From positions 21,053 through 85,052 of the forward strand of contig JBOGTU010000005.1 of the NCBI GenBank assembly GCA_050695655.1: DNA of 64,000 bases, written 5' to 3'. Positions 45,635-53,507 of this stretch are shown here, piece after piece. The notes beneath the pieces are model-generated. The model made no database searches. It worked only from the letters and a program-made list of their open reading frames with translations, and was not told the DNA's origin. The position numbers and the translations under genes are program-made. Every line of letters begins with the position of its first letter. Position 1 is the stretch's first letter. Origin of the DNA: DATKQD01 sp050695655. Lineage in GTDB: Bacteria; Chloroflexota; JAJPGV01.

Positions 45635-47659
45635 CTAGGCTACAAACAGGGCGACGATGAGATCGATGAGCTTGATGCCGATGAACGGGGCGATGATGCC
45701 GCCAATGCCGTAGATCGTCACGTTGCGCAGCAGCAGGCTGGTGGCACTGCTTGGCCGGTAGTTCACGCCTTTCATGGCTAGCGGGATGAGCAGCGGAATG
45801 ATGATGGCGTTGAACATCAGGGCCGACAGGATGGCGCTCCGTGGCGTGGCCAGGCGCATCACGTTGAGCGCCTGGAGCTGAGCAAACACAGCCACGAAGA
45901 TCGCCGGGATGATGGCGAAGTACTTGGCCACATCGTTGGCGATGGAGAAGGTGGTGATCGCGCCGCGCGTGATAAGCAGCTGCTTGCCGATCATGACCAC
46001 CTCCAACAGCTTGGTGGGGTCAGAGTCCAGGTCAACCATGTTGGCTGCCTCTTTGGCCGCGCTGGTGCCGGAGTTCATTGCCAGGGCCACGTCCGCCTGG
46101 GCCAATGCCGGCGCGTCGTTGGTTCCGTCGCCGGTCATGGCCACCAGCTTCCCGTCGGACTGTTCGCGCTTAATGAGCGCGATCTTGTCTTCCGGCTTGG
46201 CCTGGGCGAGGAAGTCGTCCACGCCGGCCTCTCTGGCGATGGTGGCAGCAGTGAGCGGATTGTCACCGGTCACCATGACAGTCCTGATGCCCATTGCCCG
46301 CAGATCATCGAAACGCTGGCTGATTCCTGGCTTGACTGTGTCCTTCAGGTAAATCAGGCCATAGACCTCCTTGTTCACAGCGACGGCCAACGGCGTGCCC
46401 CCTTCGCTGCCGATGCGGTCAGCCTCGGTCGTGAGGTCCAGCGGCACGGTGTCCACCAGCGCGGTGATGGCGTCCACGGCGCCCTTCATGATCTTGTGGC
46501 CGTGGTTGCGGACGCCGCTCATGCGTGTCTCAGCGGTGAAGGGGATGAGCTCCGCGCCGCTGGGCAGCGCACGATTTTCCACACCGAGCTTCTCCGCCAG
46601 CGCGACGATGGACTTGCCTTCGGGAGTGCTGTCGGCGACCGAGGAGGCCATCGCCGCCTCGGCCAGCTCGCGCTCGTCGTGGCCGTTGACGGGGATGAAC
46701 TGGAACGCCAGTCGGTTGCCAAAGGTGATGGTGCCCGTTTTGTCCAACAGCAGGGTGTTGATGTCGCCCGCGGCCTCCACAGCCTTGCCCGACATGGCCA
46801 GGACGTTGAAGCGGGTTACGCGATCCATGCCGGCGATGCCAATGGCCGACAGCAGCGCGCCAATCGTGGTTGGGATGAGGCACACCAGCAGAGCGATCAG
46901 CGTGGCCACGTCCACCGGCGCTCCCAGGAAGGCTGCGAACGGCGCCAGCGTCACGGTGACGATGAGGAAGATGATGGTGAACACCGCTAGTAAGACCGTG
47001 AGCGCGATCTCGTTGGGCGTCTTCTGCCGCTTGGCGCCTTCGACCAGGGCAATCATGCGGTCCAGGAAGGTCTCGCCCGGATTGGCACTGATCTGAATCT
47101 TGAGGGTATCGCTGATGATCTGCGTGCCGCCGGTGACGGAGCTGCGAATGTCGGTCCCCGGCTCCTTCAGGACGGGGGCCGATTCGCCGGTTATGGCCGA
47201 CTCATTCACGTAGGCCACGCCCTCGATGACGTCGCCGTCGCCGGGGATGACATCGGTTGCCTCCACGAAGACGATGTCGCCCTTGCACAGGTCCGACGAG
47301 GAGATGGTCTTGATCGAGCCGCCCAACAGGACCTTTTTGGCCGGCGTTTCCTTCTTGGTGCGGCGCAAGGTGTCCGCTTGGGCGCGGCCGCGCGCTTCGG
47401 CCAGCGCCTCGGCGTAGTTGGCGAACAGCACCGTGAGCACCAGGATCACGGTGACGGCCAGGTTGTAGCCCCGGCTGGCCGCGGTCGAGCCAAAGATGGT
47501 CGGCGAAACGGTCAGCAGCAGGGTCAGCAGCGAACCGATCTCGACCACGAACATCACCGGGTTCTTGACCATCCAGCGCGGGTCCATCTTGATGATCGCT
47601 TGCCCAAAGGCGGGGATGAGGATATGTGGAGCGAACGTCTTGGTCTCGCGTTTGTTCGT
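45635..47659 (-). CDS. kdpB: K+-transporting P-type ATPase subunit B, apparent ACG start
   Basis: Catalytic P-type ATPase subunit of KdpFABC. Motifs: phosphorylation DKTGTITFGN, the actuator-domain GESAPV, and the hinge GDGTNDAPALAQAD. The first ATG (47587, MDPRWMVKNPVMFVVEIGS) begins inside the normally conserved N-terminus. In-frame upstream codons encode NKRETKTFAPHILIPAFGQAIIK (split here as NKRETKTFAPHIL plus IPAFGQAIIK) right after an ACG at 47659-47657. AGGAG stands 8 nt before that ACG, and no ATG, GTG or TTG occurs between the kdpA stop and 47587. With the ACG start the protein is 674 aa and the phosphorylated Asp is residue 306, against 307 in E. coli. Initiation at ACG, or a T-to-C change of an ATG, is therefore likely. 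Confidence 0.85.
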   Translation of the reverse strand, partial: TNKRETKTFAPHILIPAFGQAIIKMDPRWMVKNPVMFVVEIGSLLTLLLTVSPTIFGSTAASRGYNLAVTVILVLTVLFANYAEALAEARGRAQADTLRRTKKETPAKKVLLGGSIKTISSSDLCKGDIVFVEATDVIPGDGDVIEGVAYVNESAITGESAPVLKEPGTDIRSSVTGGTQIISDTLKIQISANPGETFLDRMIALVEGAKRQKTPNEIALTVLLAVFTIIFLIVTVTLAPFAAFLGAPVDVATLIALLVCLIPTTIGALLSAIGIAGMDRVTRFNVLAMSGKAVEAAGDINTLLLDKTGTITFGNRLAFQFIPVNGHDERELAEAAMASSVADSTPEGKSIVALAEKLGVENRALPSGAELIPFTAETRMSGVRNHGHKIMKGAVDAITALVDTVPLDLTTEADRIGSEGGTPLAVAVNKEVYGLIYLKDTVKPGISQRFDDLRAMGIRTVMVTGDNPLTAATIAREAGVDDFLAQAKPEDKIALIKREQSDGKLVAMTGDGTNDAPALAQADVALAMNSGTSAAKEAANMVDLDSDPTKLLEVVMIGKQLLITRGAITTFSIANDVAKYFAIIPAIFVAVFAQLQALNVMRLATPRSAILSALMFNAIIIPLLIPLAMKGVNYRPSSATSLLLRNVTIYGIGGIIAPFIGIKLIDLIVALFVA

Positions 47660-47671
47660 GTGTGCTTCTCC

Positions 47672-49465
47672 TCAGCTGGCCGCGGCCTGGAAGGTTCGGC
47701 CGGCCGCGATGGCCAGCTGTTCGGCGATTGGCCCGAGCGCCAGCACCGGGAAGAATGTCAGCGCGCCGACAATGAGGACGGTGCCCACCAGTACGCCGGC
47801 GAATACCCAGTTGTCGGTGCGCATCGTGCCGGTTGTCACGGGCACCGGCTTCTTGGTGGCCAGCGACCCGGCCAGCGCCAGCATGAGGACGATGGACACG
47901 TAGCGCCCCAGGATGACCACGATCCCTCCGCTGACGTTGAACCAGGGCGTGTTGCCGTTCAGGCCGGCGAAGGCGGAGCCGTTGTTCGCCGCCTGGGAGG
48001 TGTACATGTACAGCAGCTCCGTGAAGCCATGCGGATTGGGGTTGGGGATGGAGCTGAGGTCCAGGCGCAGGGCCAAGGTGATGGCCATGAACCCCAGTAT
48101 GAGCAGCGGATGCATGAGAAAGGCGAACGAGGCCAGCTTCACCTCGCGGGCCTCGATCTTCTTGCCCAGGAACTCCGGCGTGCGCCCAACCATGAGCCCG
48201 GTGAGGAACACGCCGAGGATGGCGAAGATGATGAGATTGATGAAGCCCACGCCCTTGCCTCCAAACACCATGTTCAGCAGCATTTCCGAAATCGGCGCGA
48301 TGCTGCCGGCCGGCGTCAGGCTGTCGTGCATCGCATCGACCGAGCCGGTCGTGAAGGCGGTGGTGGCCGTGACGAACAGGGCTGTTTGCGCCTGCCCGAA
48401 GCGCACCTCTTTACCCTCCATGTTGCCTTGCGCCGCGCTCACGCCGATGCCGGTCAGCAGCGGGTTACCCATCTTCTCCGGCACATAAGCCAGCACCAGA
48501 AAGGCGATGAAGAAGGCGGCCATCGCGCCGAAGAACATCGACGCCTGCTTCTTGCGGTGCAGCATGATACCCAGGGCGTGGATGAGCGAGGTGGGGATGG
48601 CGGCCATCAACAGGATCTCGAGCACGTTGGTGATGGGGCTGGGGTTCTCGAAGGGATGGGCCGAATTAGCGTTGAACCAGCCGCCGCCGTTAGTCCCCAG
48701 GTGCTTGATGCTGGCCAGAGCCGCGATGGGTCCGCGGGTGATCGTCTGCTGACCCTGTGCGGTGGCGGAGGGTGTTCCTGCCGGAGTGGGCGTGGCGCCA
48801 GGCGCGGGCGACGCGGGTGTAAGCGGTCCGTTCAAAGTGGTCACGGTTTGGGCGCCGGCGAACGTGGCGGGAATGCCGAGCCCGACGAAAGCGATGCCGA
48901 CCACAAGGGAAATCGGCAGCATGATGCGCGTGATGGCCCGCGTCAGGTCGACATAGAAGTTGCCCAGGTTCACGCTTCCGCCGAGCCCGCGGATGAAGGC
49001 GATGCCGCAGGCCAGGCCGGTCGCCGCGGACGTGAACATGGGGAAGATGAGCCCGAACATCTGGCTCAAATACGAGAATGTGCTTTCGCCAGCGTAATTT
49101 TGCCAGTCCGTATTGGTGATGAAGCTGCTGGCCTGCATGAACGCAAGGAGCGGATTGATGGACCCCTGGCTGTCGGGGTTCAATGCGCCGAACAGCGGCA
49201 GGTGCTGCACCTCCAGCGTGGCAAAGATCAACAGCCACATCGCCAGGTTCGTCAGGAGCATGGCCTTCACATAAGCCGGCCATCGCATCTGCTGCTCGGG
49301 CTTGATGCCGCACGCCCGGTAGATAACTCCGTCGATGGGGTTCAGCACCGGGTCGGCAAGGGTGGGCTTGAGCATGAACACGGCGGCGATGTACCGGCCG
49401 AGTGGGAAGACGATGGCGAAGGCCAGCGCGAGGACGATGACCATCTGGAGGATGTCGAAGACCAT
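47672..49465 (-). CDS. kdpA: K+-transporting ATPase subunit A
   Basis: Potassium-selective channel-like subunit of KdpFABC (597 aa) with ten membrane helices. Selectivity-filter regions are visible as SFITNTDWQNYAGE (about 114-127) and LGTNGGGWFNANSAHPFENP (about 256-275). Between them, residues about 213-240 form a low-complexity Pro/Thr/Ala insert (PASPAPGATPTPAGTPSATA) absent from E. coli KdpA; it lies in an extracytoplasmic loop. The gene starts directly after the kdpF stop codon (TAGATG) and ends 12 nt before the kdpB start. Confidence 0.97.
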   Translation of the reverse strand: MVFDILQMVIVLALAFAIVFPLGRYIAAVFMLKPTLADPVLNPIDGVIYRACGIKPEQQMRWPAYVKAMLLTNLAMWLLIFATLEVQHLPLFGALNPDSQGSINPLLAFMQASSFITNTDWQNYAGESTFSYLSQMFGLIFPMFTSAATGLACGIAFIRGLGGSVNLGNFYVDLTRAITRIMLPISLVVGIAFVGLGIPATFAGAQTVTTLNGPLTPASPAPGATPTPAGTPSATAQGQQTITRGPIAALASIKHLGTNGGGWFNANSAHPFENPSPITNVLEILLMAAIPTSLIHALGIMLHRKKQASMFFGAMAAFFIAFLVLAYVPEKMGNPLLTGIGVSAAQGNMEGKEVRFGQAQTALFVTATTAFTTGSVDAMHDSLTPAGSIAPISEMLLNMVFGGKGVGFINLIIFAILGVFLTGLMVGRTPEFLGKKIEAREVKLASFAFLMHPLLILGFMAITLALRLDLSSIPNPNPHGFTELLYMYTSQAANNGSAFAGLNGNTPWFNVSGGIVVILGRYVSIVLMLALAGSLATKKPVPVTTGTMRTDNWVFAGVLVGTVLIVGALTFFPVLALGPIAEQLAIAAGRTFQAAAS

Positions 49466-49555
49466 CTAGAACTTCTCCGGGCGCAACAGCGCGTACACGA
49501 GATACGCGAAGGTGAACAAGACGGTGAGAAGCAGGAGCACCATGCCGGCCGTCAT
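49466..49555 (-). CDS. kdpF: K+-transporting ATPase subunit F
   Basis: A 29-aa single-helix peptide, MTAGMVLLLLTVLFTFAYL then VYALLRPEKF. The C-terminal YALLRPEKF is the hallmark of KdpF, the small stabilising subunit of KdpFABC. Its ATG overlaps the stop of the preceding small protein by 4 nt (ATGA), and its TAG stop abuts the kdpA ATG. Confidence 0.93.
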   Translation of the reverse strand: MTAGMVLLLLTVLFTFAYLVYALLRPEKF

Positions 49556-49818
49556 GACACACGCACCTTTGAAGGCGGTTCAGCGTCTTGATGTCTCCCT
49601 TCGACCAACAACTGTGGTGACGACAAGCCGCGCTTAACCACCGCCCATATCGCGGTATCCTGGTGCCGCCTCGGCGTGCCTTTGGGGTAGGTCGCGGCCA
49701 GGATGACGTGCAGCTCGCACGCCTCACGAGCCGCAAAGCGCAGCGACGTCTGCAGTACCTCTTCGTCATTTGGCGCTCCTGATAGAAGCACCGAGATACG
49801 CGCGGACTTCACACCCAC
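49552..49818 (-). CDS. small universal-stress-like protein at the head of kdp operon
   Basis: An 88-aa protein coupled to kdpF by a 4-nt overlap, with a strong GGAGG 6 nt before its GTG start. The first half (ARISVLLSGAPNDEEVLQTS then LRFAAREACELHVILA) resembles the first beta-alpha-beta unit of universal stress proteins; the second half (AIWAVVKRGLSSPQLLVEG) is unlike anything I recognise. It is too short for a complete USP domain. EVLQTSLRFAARE resembles VIEMVMRFAAKR in the preceding protein, so the two may be diverged duplicates. Function unknown; its operon position suggests a role with the Kdp pump or sensor. Confidence 0.6.
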   Translation of the reverse strand: MGVKSARISVLLSGAPNDEEVLQTSLRFAAREACELHVILAATYPKGTPRRHQDTAIWAVVKRGLSSPQLLVEGRHQDAEPPSKVRVS

Positions 49819-50099
49819 GAATCACCTCCGGTGAGCTGGAGCTCATCTACTGTGGCTGTTTGGGTTGGTTGCACTCGGTGCTCGATCCGGCATTTGGGTG
49901 CCTTCAATCCTTCCCTGATGTCGAGCAACCAGCAGGTGAAGTCGAGGTGTTGCTCGATGAGAGCTGCGTCGCCTTGCGCGCAGATGAATGCGCGGAGCAG
50001 GCCGCGGCGTTTCGCTGCAAAACGCATCACCATCTCGATGACGGCGGCGTCATTCCCGGTCCCCGTTGAGCACGCGCGATATGGCCACGCACTCAACAT
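49809..50099 (-). CDS. small unknown protein, first ORF of kdp operon
   Basis: A 96-aa frame starting at ATG 50099 and overlapping the next gene by 10 nt. The segment AAVIEMVMRFAAKRRGLLR is similar to EVLQTSLRFAAREACELH of its neighbour. The rest (AALIEQHLDFTCWLLDIREG then CRIEHRVQPTQTATVDEL) is mixed helical and strand with no family recognised. No obvious Shine-Dalgarno precedes the ATG. It is the first plausible gene after the candidate kdp control region, so its reality rests on overlap with the next gene and the paralogous motif. Confidence 0.5.
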   Translation of the reverse strand: MLSAWPYRACSTGTGNDAAVIEMVMRFAAKRRGLLRAFICAQGDAALIEQHLDFTCWLLDIREGLKAPKCRIEHRVQPTQTATVDELQLTGGDSWV

Positions 50100-50111
50100 A
50101 GGTGGCGGGTA

Positions 50112-50160
50112 TTAGGAAAGCATTTCAGACGCGGCCGCCCGAAATTAGGATTTTGTTAGG
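50112..50160 (-). promoter_or_regulatory. phased CCTAA repeats upstream of kdp operon (candidate KdpE site)
   Basis: On the minus strand CCTAA occurs at 50160-50156, 50149-50145 and 50116-50112. The spacings are 11 bp and 33 bp, that is, all on one face of the helix. Direct repeats with 11-bp period are the normal binding pattern of OmpR/PhoB-family regulators such as KdpE. A TTGACC at 50165-50160 could be a -35, but no good -10 is spaced from it. Confidence 0.4.
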
Positions 50161-50278
50161 GTCAACGCGCGCCATCGTCACAGGTTGGTGGCCGTGGGGT
50201 TGATGCTCGCCAATGTCGGAGCATCGCAGAGGTCGACAGTGCCGGGGTGTGGGCAGCGGGATCAGGGCCTGCTGGCGC

Positions 50279-51445
50279 TTACACGGCCCCCTGCTGCTGG
50301 AGCGCCGCCACTTCGGCTTCCGTGTAGCCGATCTCGGCCAGGATCTCGGCCGTGTGCTGGCCTTGCTCCGGCGCGGGGGTGCGGATGCTGGCCGGCGTGC
50401 GGGCCAGATTCACACCGGGGCCCATGAGCGTGATATCGCCCAGCTGTGGGTGATGCACTGTGGCGCGCAGGGGCAGCGTTTGCACCTGCTCGTTCTCAAA
50501 GCACTGCTCGACATTGAGGATGGGCCCTGCTGGCACCCCTACCTCGGCCAGGAGGCGCATCCACTCCGCCATTGTGCGCGTGCCGATGCGCGTGTCGATC
50601 GCAGCGTCCAACGCGGCGCGATGGGTGAAGCGATCGCGCATGTTGGCGAAGCGCGGGTCCGCGAGCAGTTCCGGCGCTTCGATGGCCTGACACAGCCGGG
50701 TGAACAGGGTTTGGCCGGCAGCCTGGATGATGAGCCTGCCATCACTCGCCTGGTACACTCCAGTGGGCGCCTGGATGGGGTGGTTGTTGCCGACTTGCTG
50801 GGGAACCTCACCCGCCATGAGCCAGCGCACCGCCTGAAACTCCATGGTGTGGATCATCGCTTGCAGCAGCGACGTGTGCACCCACTGTCCGCGGCCGGAG
50901 CGCTCGCGCTCGAGCAGCGCCACTGCCACGCCGTAGGCGGCCATGAAGCCGGCGCTCAGGTCCGCGATGGGCAGGCCCACGCGCATCGGGCCCTCGCCCG
51001 GCGGGCCATTCACGGTCATCACGCCGGACATGCCCTGCGCGATCTGGTCAAGCCCCGGCCGGTCACGATCCGGCCCGGTCTGGCCGAAGCCGGAGATGCT
51101 GGCGTAGACCAGCCGCGGGTTCACTTCGGCCAGTGTGTCGTAGTCGATCTTCAGCCGGTGCTTCACATCGGGCCGGAAGTTCTCCACCAGCACGTCCGAG
51201 CGCTCCACCAGGCGCAGCAGCACCTGGCGTGCAGGCTCGGTTTTGAGGTTCAGGGTGAGGTTGCGTTTGTTGACGTGCAGGTTCTGATAGTCATAGTGGT
51301 GCCGGCCGGTCATGATGTTCTCTTCCGTGCCGGGAATCTCAATCTGGATAACGTCCGCGCCCATCTGGCTCAGCAGGCGCACGCAGGTGGGCCCGGAACG
51401 GGCCCGCGTCAGGTCAATGACCTTGATGTGGTCGAGCGGCTGCAT
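50279..51445 (-). CDS. CaiB/BaiF family CoA-transferase (family III)
   Basis: Family III CoA-transferase (388 aa), moving CoA between carboxylic acids through an aspartyl-CoA thioester. Family blocks: IKVIDLTRARSGPTCVRLLSQMGADVIQIE, NKRNLTLNLKTE, LVERSDVLVENFRPDV and GFGQTGPDRDRPGLDQIAQGMSG (the last with the conserved Asp). Substrate unknown; candidates are carnitine, formyl, or aromatic acids. Start set at ATG 51445 (MQPLDHIKVIDL); GTG 51460 is possible, and longer extension is not homologous. Its last 116 bp are duplicated at 41343-41458 across the kdp island. Confidence 0.93.
   Translation of the reverse strand: MQPLDHIKVIDLTRARSGPTCVRLLSQMGADVIQIEIPGTEENIMTGRHHYDYQNLHVNKRNLTLNLKTEPARQVLLRLVERSDVLVENFRPDVKHRLKIDYDTLAEVNPRLVYASISGFGQTGPDRDRPGLDQIAQGMSGVMTVNGPPGEGPMRVGLPIADLSAGFMAAYGVAVALLERERSGRGQWVHTSLLQAMIHTMEFQAVRWLMAGEVPQQVGNNHPIQAPTGVYQASDGRLIIQAAGQTLFTRLCQAIEAPELLADPRFANMRDRFTHRAALDAAIDTRIGTRTMAEWMRLLAEVGVPAGPILNVEQCFENEQVQTLPLRATVHHPQLGDITLMGPGVNLARTPASIRTPAPEQGQHTAEILAEIGYTEAEVAALQQQGAV
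50282..50397 (-). repeat. right copy of 116-bp direct repeat flanking the kdp island
   Basis: Same-orientation match to 41343-41458 with 6 mismatches. It is the 3' end of the intact CoA-transferase gene; the match ends 3 nt short of the stop codon. With its partner it brackets about 8.8 kb holding all kdp genes. Confidence 0.85.
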
Positions 51446-51479
51446 CAGTTCGCTCACGGCCTGGTGGTTTGGCAGACCT

Positions 51480-51827
51480 TCAACCGCGTGCCGAGGCAAT
51501 CGTCGCTCGAACCACACCGGCCAGCTCGTCCACACGTCCATCGAGCTTGGACACACCTTGCTGCACCAGGACCAGATTCCTGCGCACTTCGGCGATGTCG
51601 GCCTTCAATTCGGTCCGGAACTCGGCCACGTCGGCCTTCAATTCGGTCCGGAGCTCGGCCACGTCGGCCTTCAATTCTGTACGGAGGCCGGTGAAATCGC
51701 CTTTCAGTTCGGTATGGACGCCGTCGATCCGCTGCTCCAGCCGGCTGAAGAGCGCCCAGATGAAGACGGCCAGCGCGACGCTGAAGCTGCCCACCGTGGT
51801 CAGCGTGCCAATCAATGTCGCGCTCAT
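51480..51827 (-). CDS. membrane-anchored coiled-coil protein with 11-residue repeats
   Basis: A 115-aa protein: N-terminal helix SATLIGTLTTVGSFSVALAVFIWALF, then a continuous coiled coil of 11-residue repeats, GLRTELKADVA, ELRTELKADVA, EFRTELKADIA, followed by a degenerate C-terminal turn. It resembles DUF1640/phage-XhlA-like or Bdr-like anchor proteins in build, but no family is certain. It lies between the CoA-transferase and the Rieske gene on the same strand, 34 bp before the former. The repeats are almost identical in DNA, so copy number may vary between strains. Confidence 0.7.
   Translation of the reverse strand: MSATLIGTLTTVGSFSVALAVFIWALFSRLEQRIDGVHTELKGDFTGLRTELKADVAELRTELKADVAEFRTELKADIAEVRRNLVLVQQGVSKLDGRVDELAGVVRATIASARG
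51604..51702 (-). repeat. 33-bp tandem repeat inside coiled-coil gene
   Basis: Two nearly identical 33-bp units (51604-51636 and 51637-51669, differing at one base) plus a degenerate third (51670-51702). Each unit encodes one 11-residue RTELKADVAEL/F turn. Confidence 0.85.
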
Positions 51828-52011
51828 TGGTCGTAGTGTACGCGCTGAGCCTTGTCGAGTGAAGGAAGCCGGGATCTCCGGAAAAGAAGTCGCGCTGGAA
51901 ACAGCACGCCTCCCGTCCTAGGCCGCTCCACCTGACCGCCGGCGGGATTCCGGCTAAGCTGCTGCCCCCATCGCTTACAGTGCCAGCCGCTGGGTCAGGG
52001 CATCCTCGCTT

Positions 52012-53286
52012 CTAGCCCTCCACGAGCCGCGTGCCAGCGTGCACGGGCGGCTCGCGGCGCACCATGTGGCGTTCCATCAGCTCCTGCCAGGGGATGGAGC
52101 GATCCGCGGTCATGGCCAGCGATCGGATGTTGAACGCCTGGGGATCGCGCGGTTCGGCCGGCTCGGCGCCCCGCTGCAACGCCTTGAGCTGCTTGAGCAG
52201 CCGCTGGCGGGTGGCGATGACGCCGAGGTCGCTGGTACCCAGGTGCTCCGTGGTGCGGTCGGAGATGGGGCCTTTCTGGTCTTCCTGAACGGCCATGTCT
52301 TGCACGCGAATGCCAGGGATGCCGGTGAAGGACTTGGTCTTCTGGTCGGCGCGGCTGATCAAATACTCGTTGGCCTTGTTCTGGACGGGGTGAAAGTGCT
52401 CGTCCGTCTCCACCGCCGGCCCCATGTGGATGGTGCCCTCGGGGTTGAAGAACACGGTCATGCCGATCATGTTCGTATCGTCCACCGGCACCGCGCCGGT
52501 GAAGATGTAGCTGCCGCCAGCCGGCCCCTGCCCGGTATAGCCCATGGGCCCGGGTACGATGGTGAAGCTGGGCAGCAGGTAAGGCGTGATGCGCCAGTAA
52601 TACTGGTCCGGGCCAGCATCGCGCCGGGCAGCGATCGCCAGCCCCCAAGCCGTCTCCAGCACGCTGAACACGGGGTGCGTGTCGCTGTTGCCGCCGGCCG
52701 CGCGCTGGCCATCGGCCCCCAGCGTGCTGTGCAGGAAGGAGACGTGCGAGGAATCGACCTCACCCTCCAGGTTCTGCAGCCAGTTGCAGTACTGCAGGCG
52801 CTTGGATGCCACGCGATGATCCGCCGCCAGCCGCATCCACTCCATATCGGGCAGAGGCGGCGTGTCTTCGCGGGCACCCATGTAGATCCAGATCACACCG
52901 CCGCGGTCTTCCGCCTGGTAGGCCTTGACGCGGATCTTCTCCGCGAAGCGGCTGGTAGGCGGCTCGTTGGGCATGTCCACGCACTGCCCGTCCGTGGCGA
53001 ACTTCCAGCCGTGGTAGATGCAGCGCAGGCCCTCCTCCTCATTTCGGCCCCAGAAGAGGTTGGCGTTGCGGTGCGGGCACCACGTTTCGATAACGCCCAC
53101 TTTGCCGCTCGTTGTGCGAAAGGTCACCATATCCTCGCCCAGCAGGCGCAGCTTCACCGGTGCGCAGTCCGGCTCGGGCAGCTCAGTGGAGAGCATGGCC
53201 GGCAGCCAGTAGCGCCGGAACACGTCACCCATCGGCGTCCCCGGCCCCACCTGCGTGATGAGCTGATTATCCGTGCGGCTCAGCAT
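52012..53286 (-). CDS. Rieske non-heme iron oxygenase alpha subunit
   Basis: Aromatic-ring-hydroxylating type oxygenase (424 aa), phthalate-4,5-dioxygenase-like. The Rieske 2Fe-2S ligands are C70/H72 in TWCPHRNANL and C89/H92 in LRCIYHGWKF. The mononuclear iron site has D178, H181 and H186 in EVDSSHVSFLHS. The conserved flavin or ferredoxin reductase partner is not adjacent. Substrate unknown. ATG 53286 has GGAG directly and AGAGGAG about 8 nt upstream; the longer frame to 53496 runs through a repeat-like stretch. Confidence 0.93.
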   Translation of the reverse strand: MLSRTDNQLITQVGPGTPMGDVFRRYWLPAMLSTELPEPDCAPVKLRLLGEDMVTFRTTSGKVGVIETWCPHRNANLFWGRNEEEGLRCIYHGWKFATDGQCVDMPNEPPTSRFAEKIRVKAYQAEDRGGVIWIYMGAREDTPPLPDMEWMRLAADHRVASKRLQYCNWLQNLEGEVDSSHVSFLHSTLGADGQRAAGGNSDTHPVFSVLETAWGLAIAARRDAGPDQYYWRITPYLLPSFTIVPGPMGYTGQGPAGGSYIFTGAVPVDDTNMIGMTVFFNPEGTIHMGPAVETDEHFHPVQNKANEYLISRADQKTKSFTGIPGIRVQDMAVQEDQKGPISDRTTEHLGTSDLGVIATRQRLLKQLKALQRGAEPAEPRDPQAFNIRSLAMTADRSIPWQELMERHMVRREPPVHAGTRLVEG

Positions 53287-53410
53287 CTCCCGACTCCTCT
53301 GGCAACAGCGTTGAACGTGGCTTTTGTCGCACTCTAGCACACGCTGCTCAGCCCCTGGCTCGCCGGGCTGTCCTGCCGCCCGCGCTACCGCCTGGCGCTC
53401 AGAAGCCGAA

Positions 53411-53475
53411 CGGCCCTCGCCCCCGCCCTCGCCCATCCGGCCGCGGCCGACGGGTAGGGGGAAGCAGCGCGCCTG
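53411..53475. repeat. REP-like GC-rich palindromic element
   Basis: Between the Rieske and amidase genes lies a stretch of CCCTCGCCC-type pyrimidine runs, a perfect palindrome GGCCGCGGCC (53439-53448) and a matching GGGTAGGGGG purine run. Its minus-strand translation (LPVGRGRMGEGGGEGR) resembles the well-known spurious peptide produced by interspersed REP-like repeats in many genomes. Only one copy is seen here. Confidence 0.4.
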
Positions 53476-53507
53476 ACGGGCGAGGGGGGGCAGCATCGTC
53501 CTTTCGT

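Noticed and set aside
47378..49591. 737-aa plus-strand open frame
   Set aside because: Antisense to kdpA and kdpB; composition (Arg, His, Glu, Gln) is that of a reverse-complement shadow.
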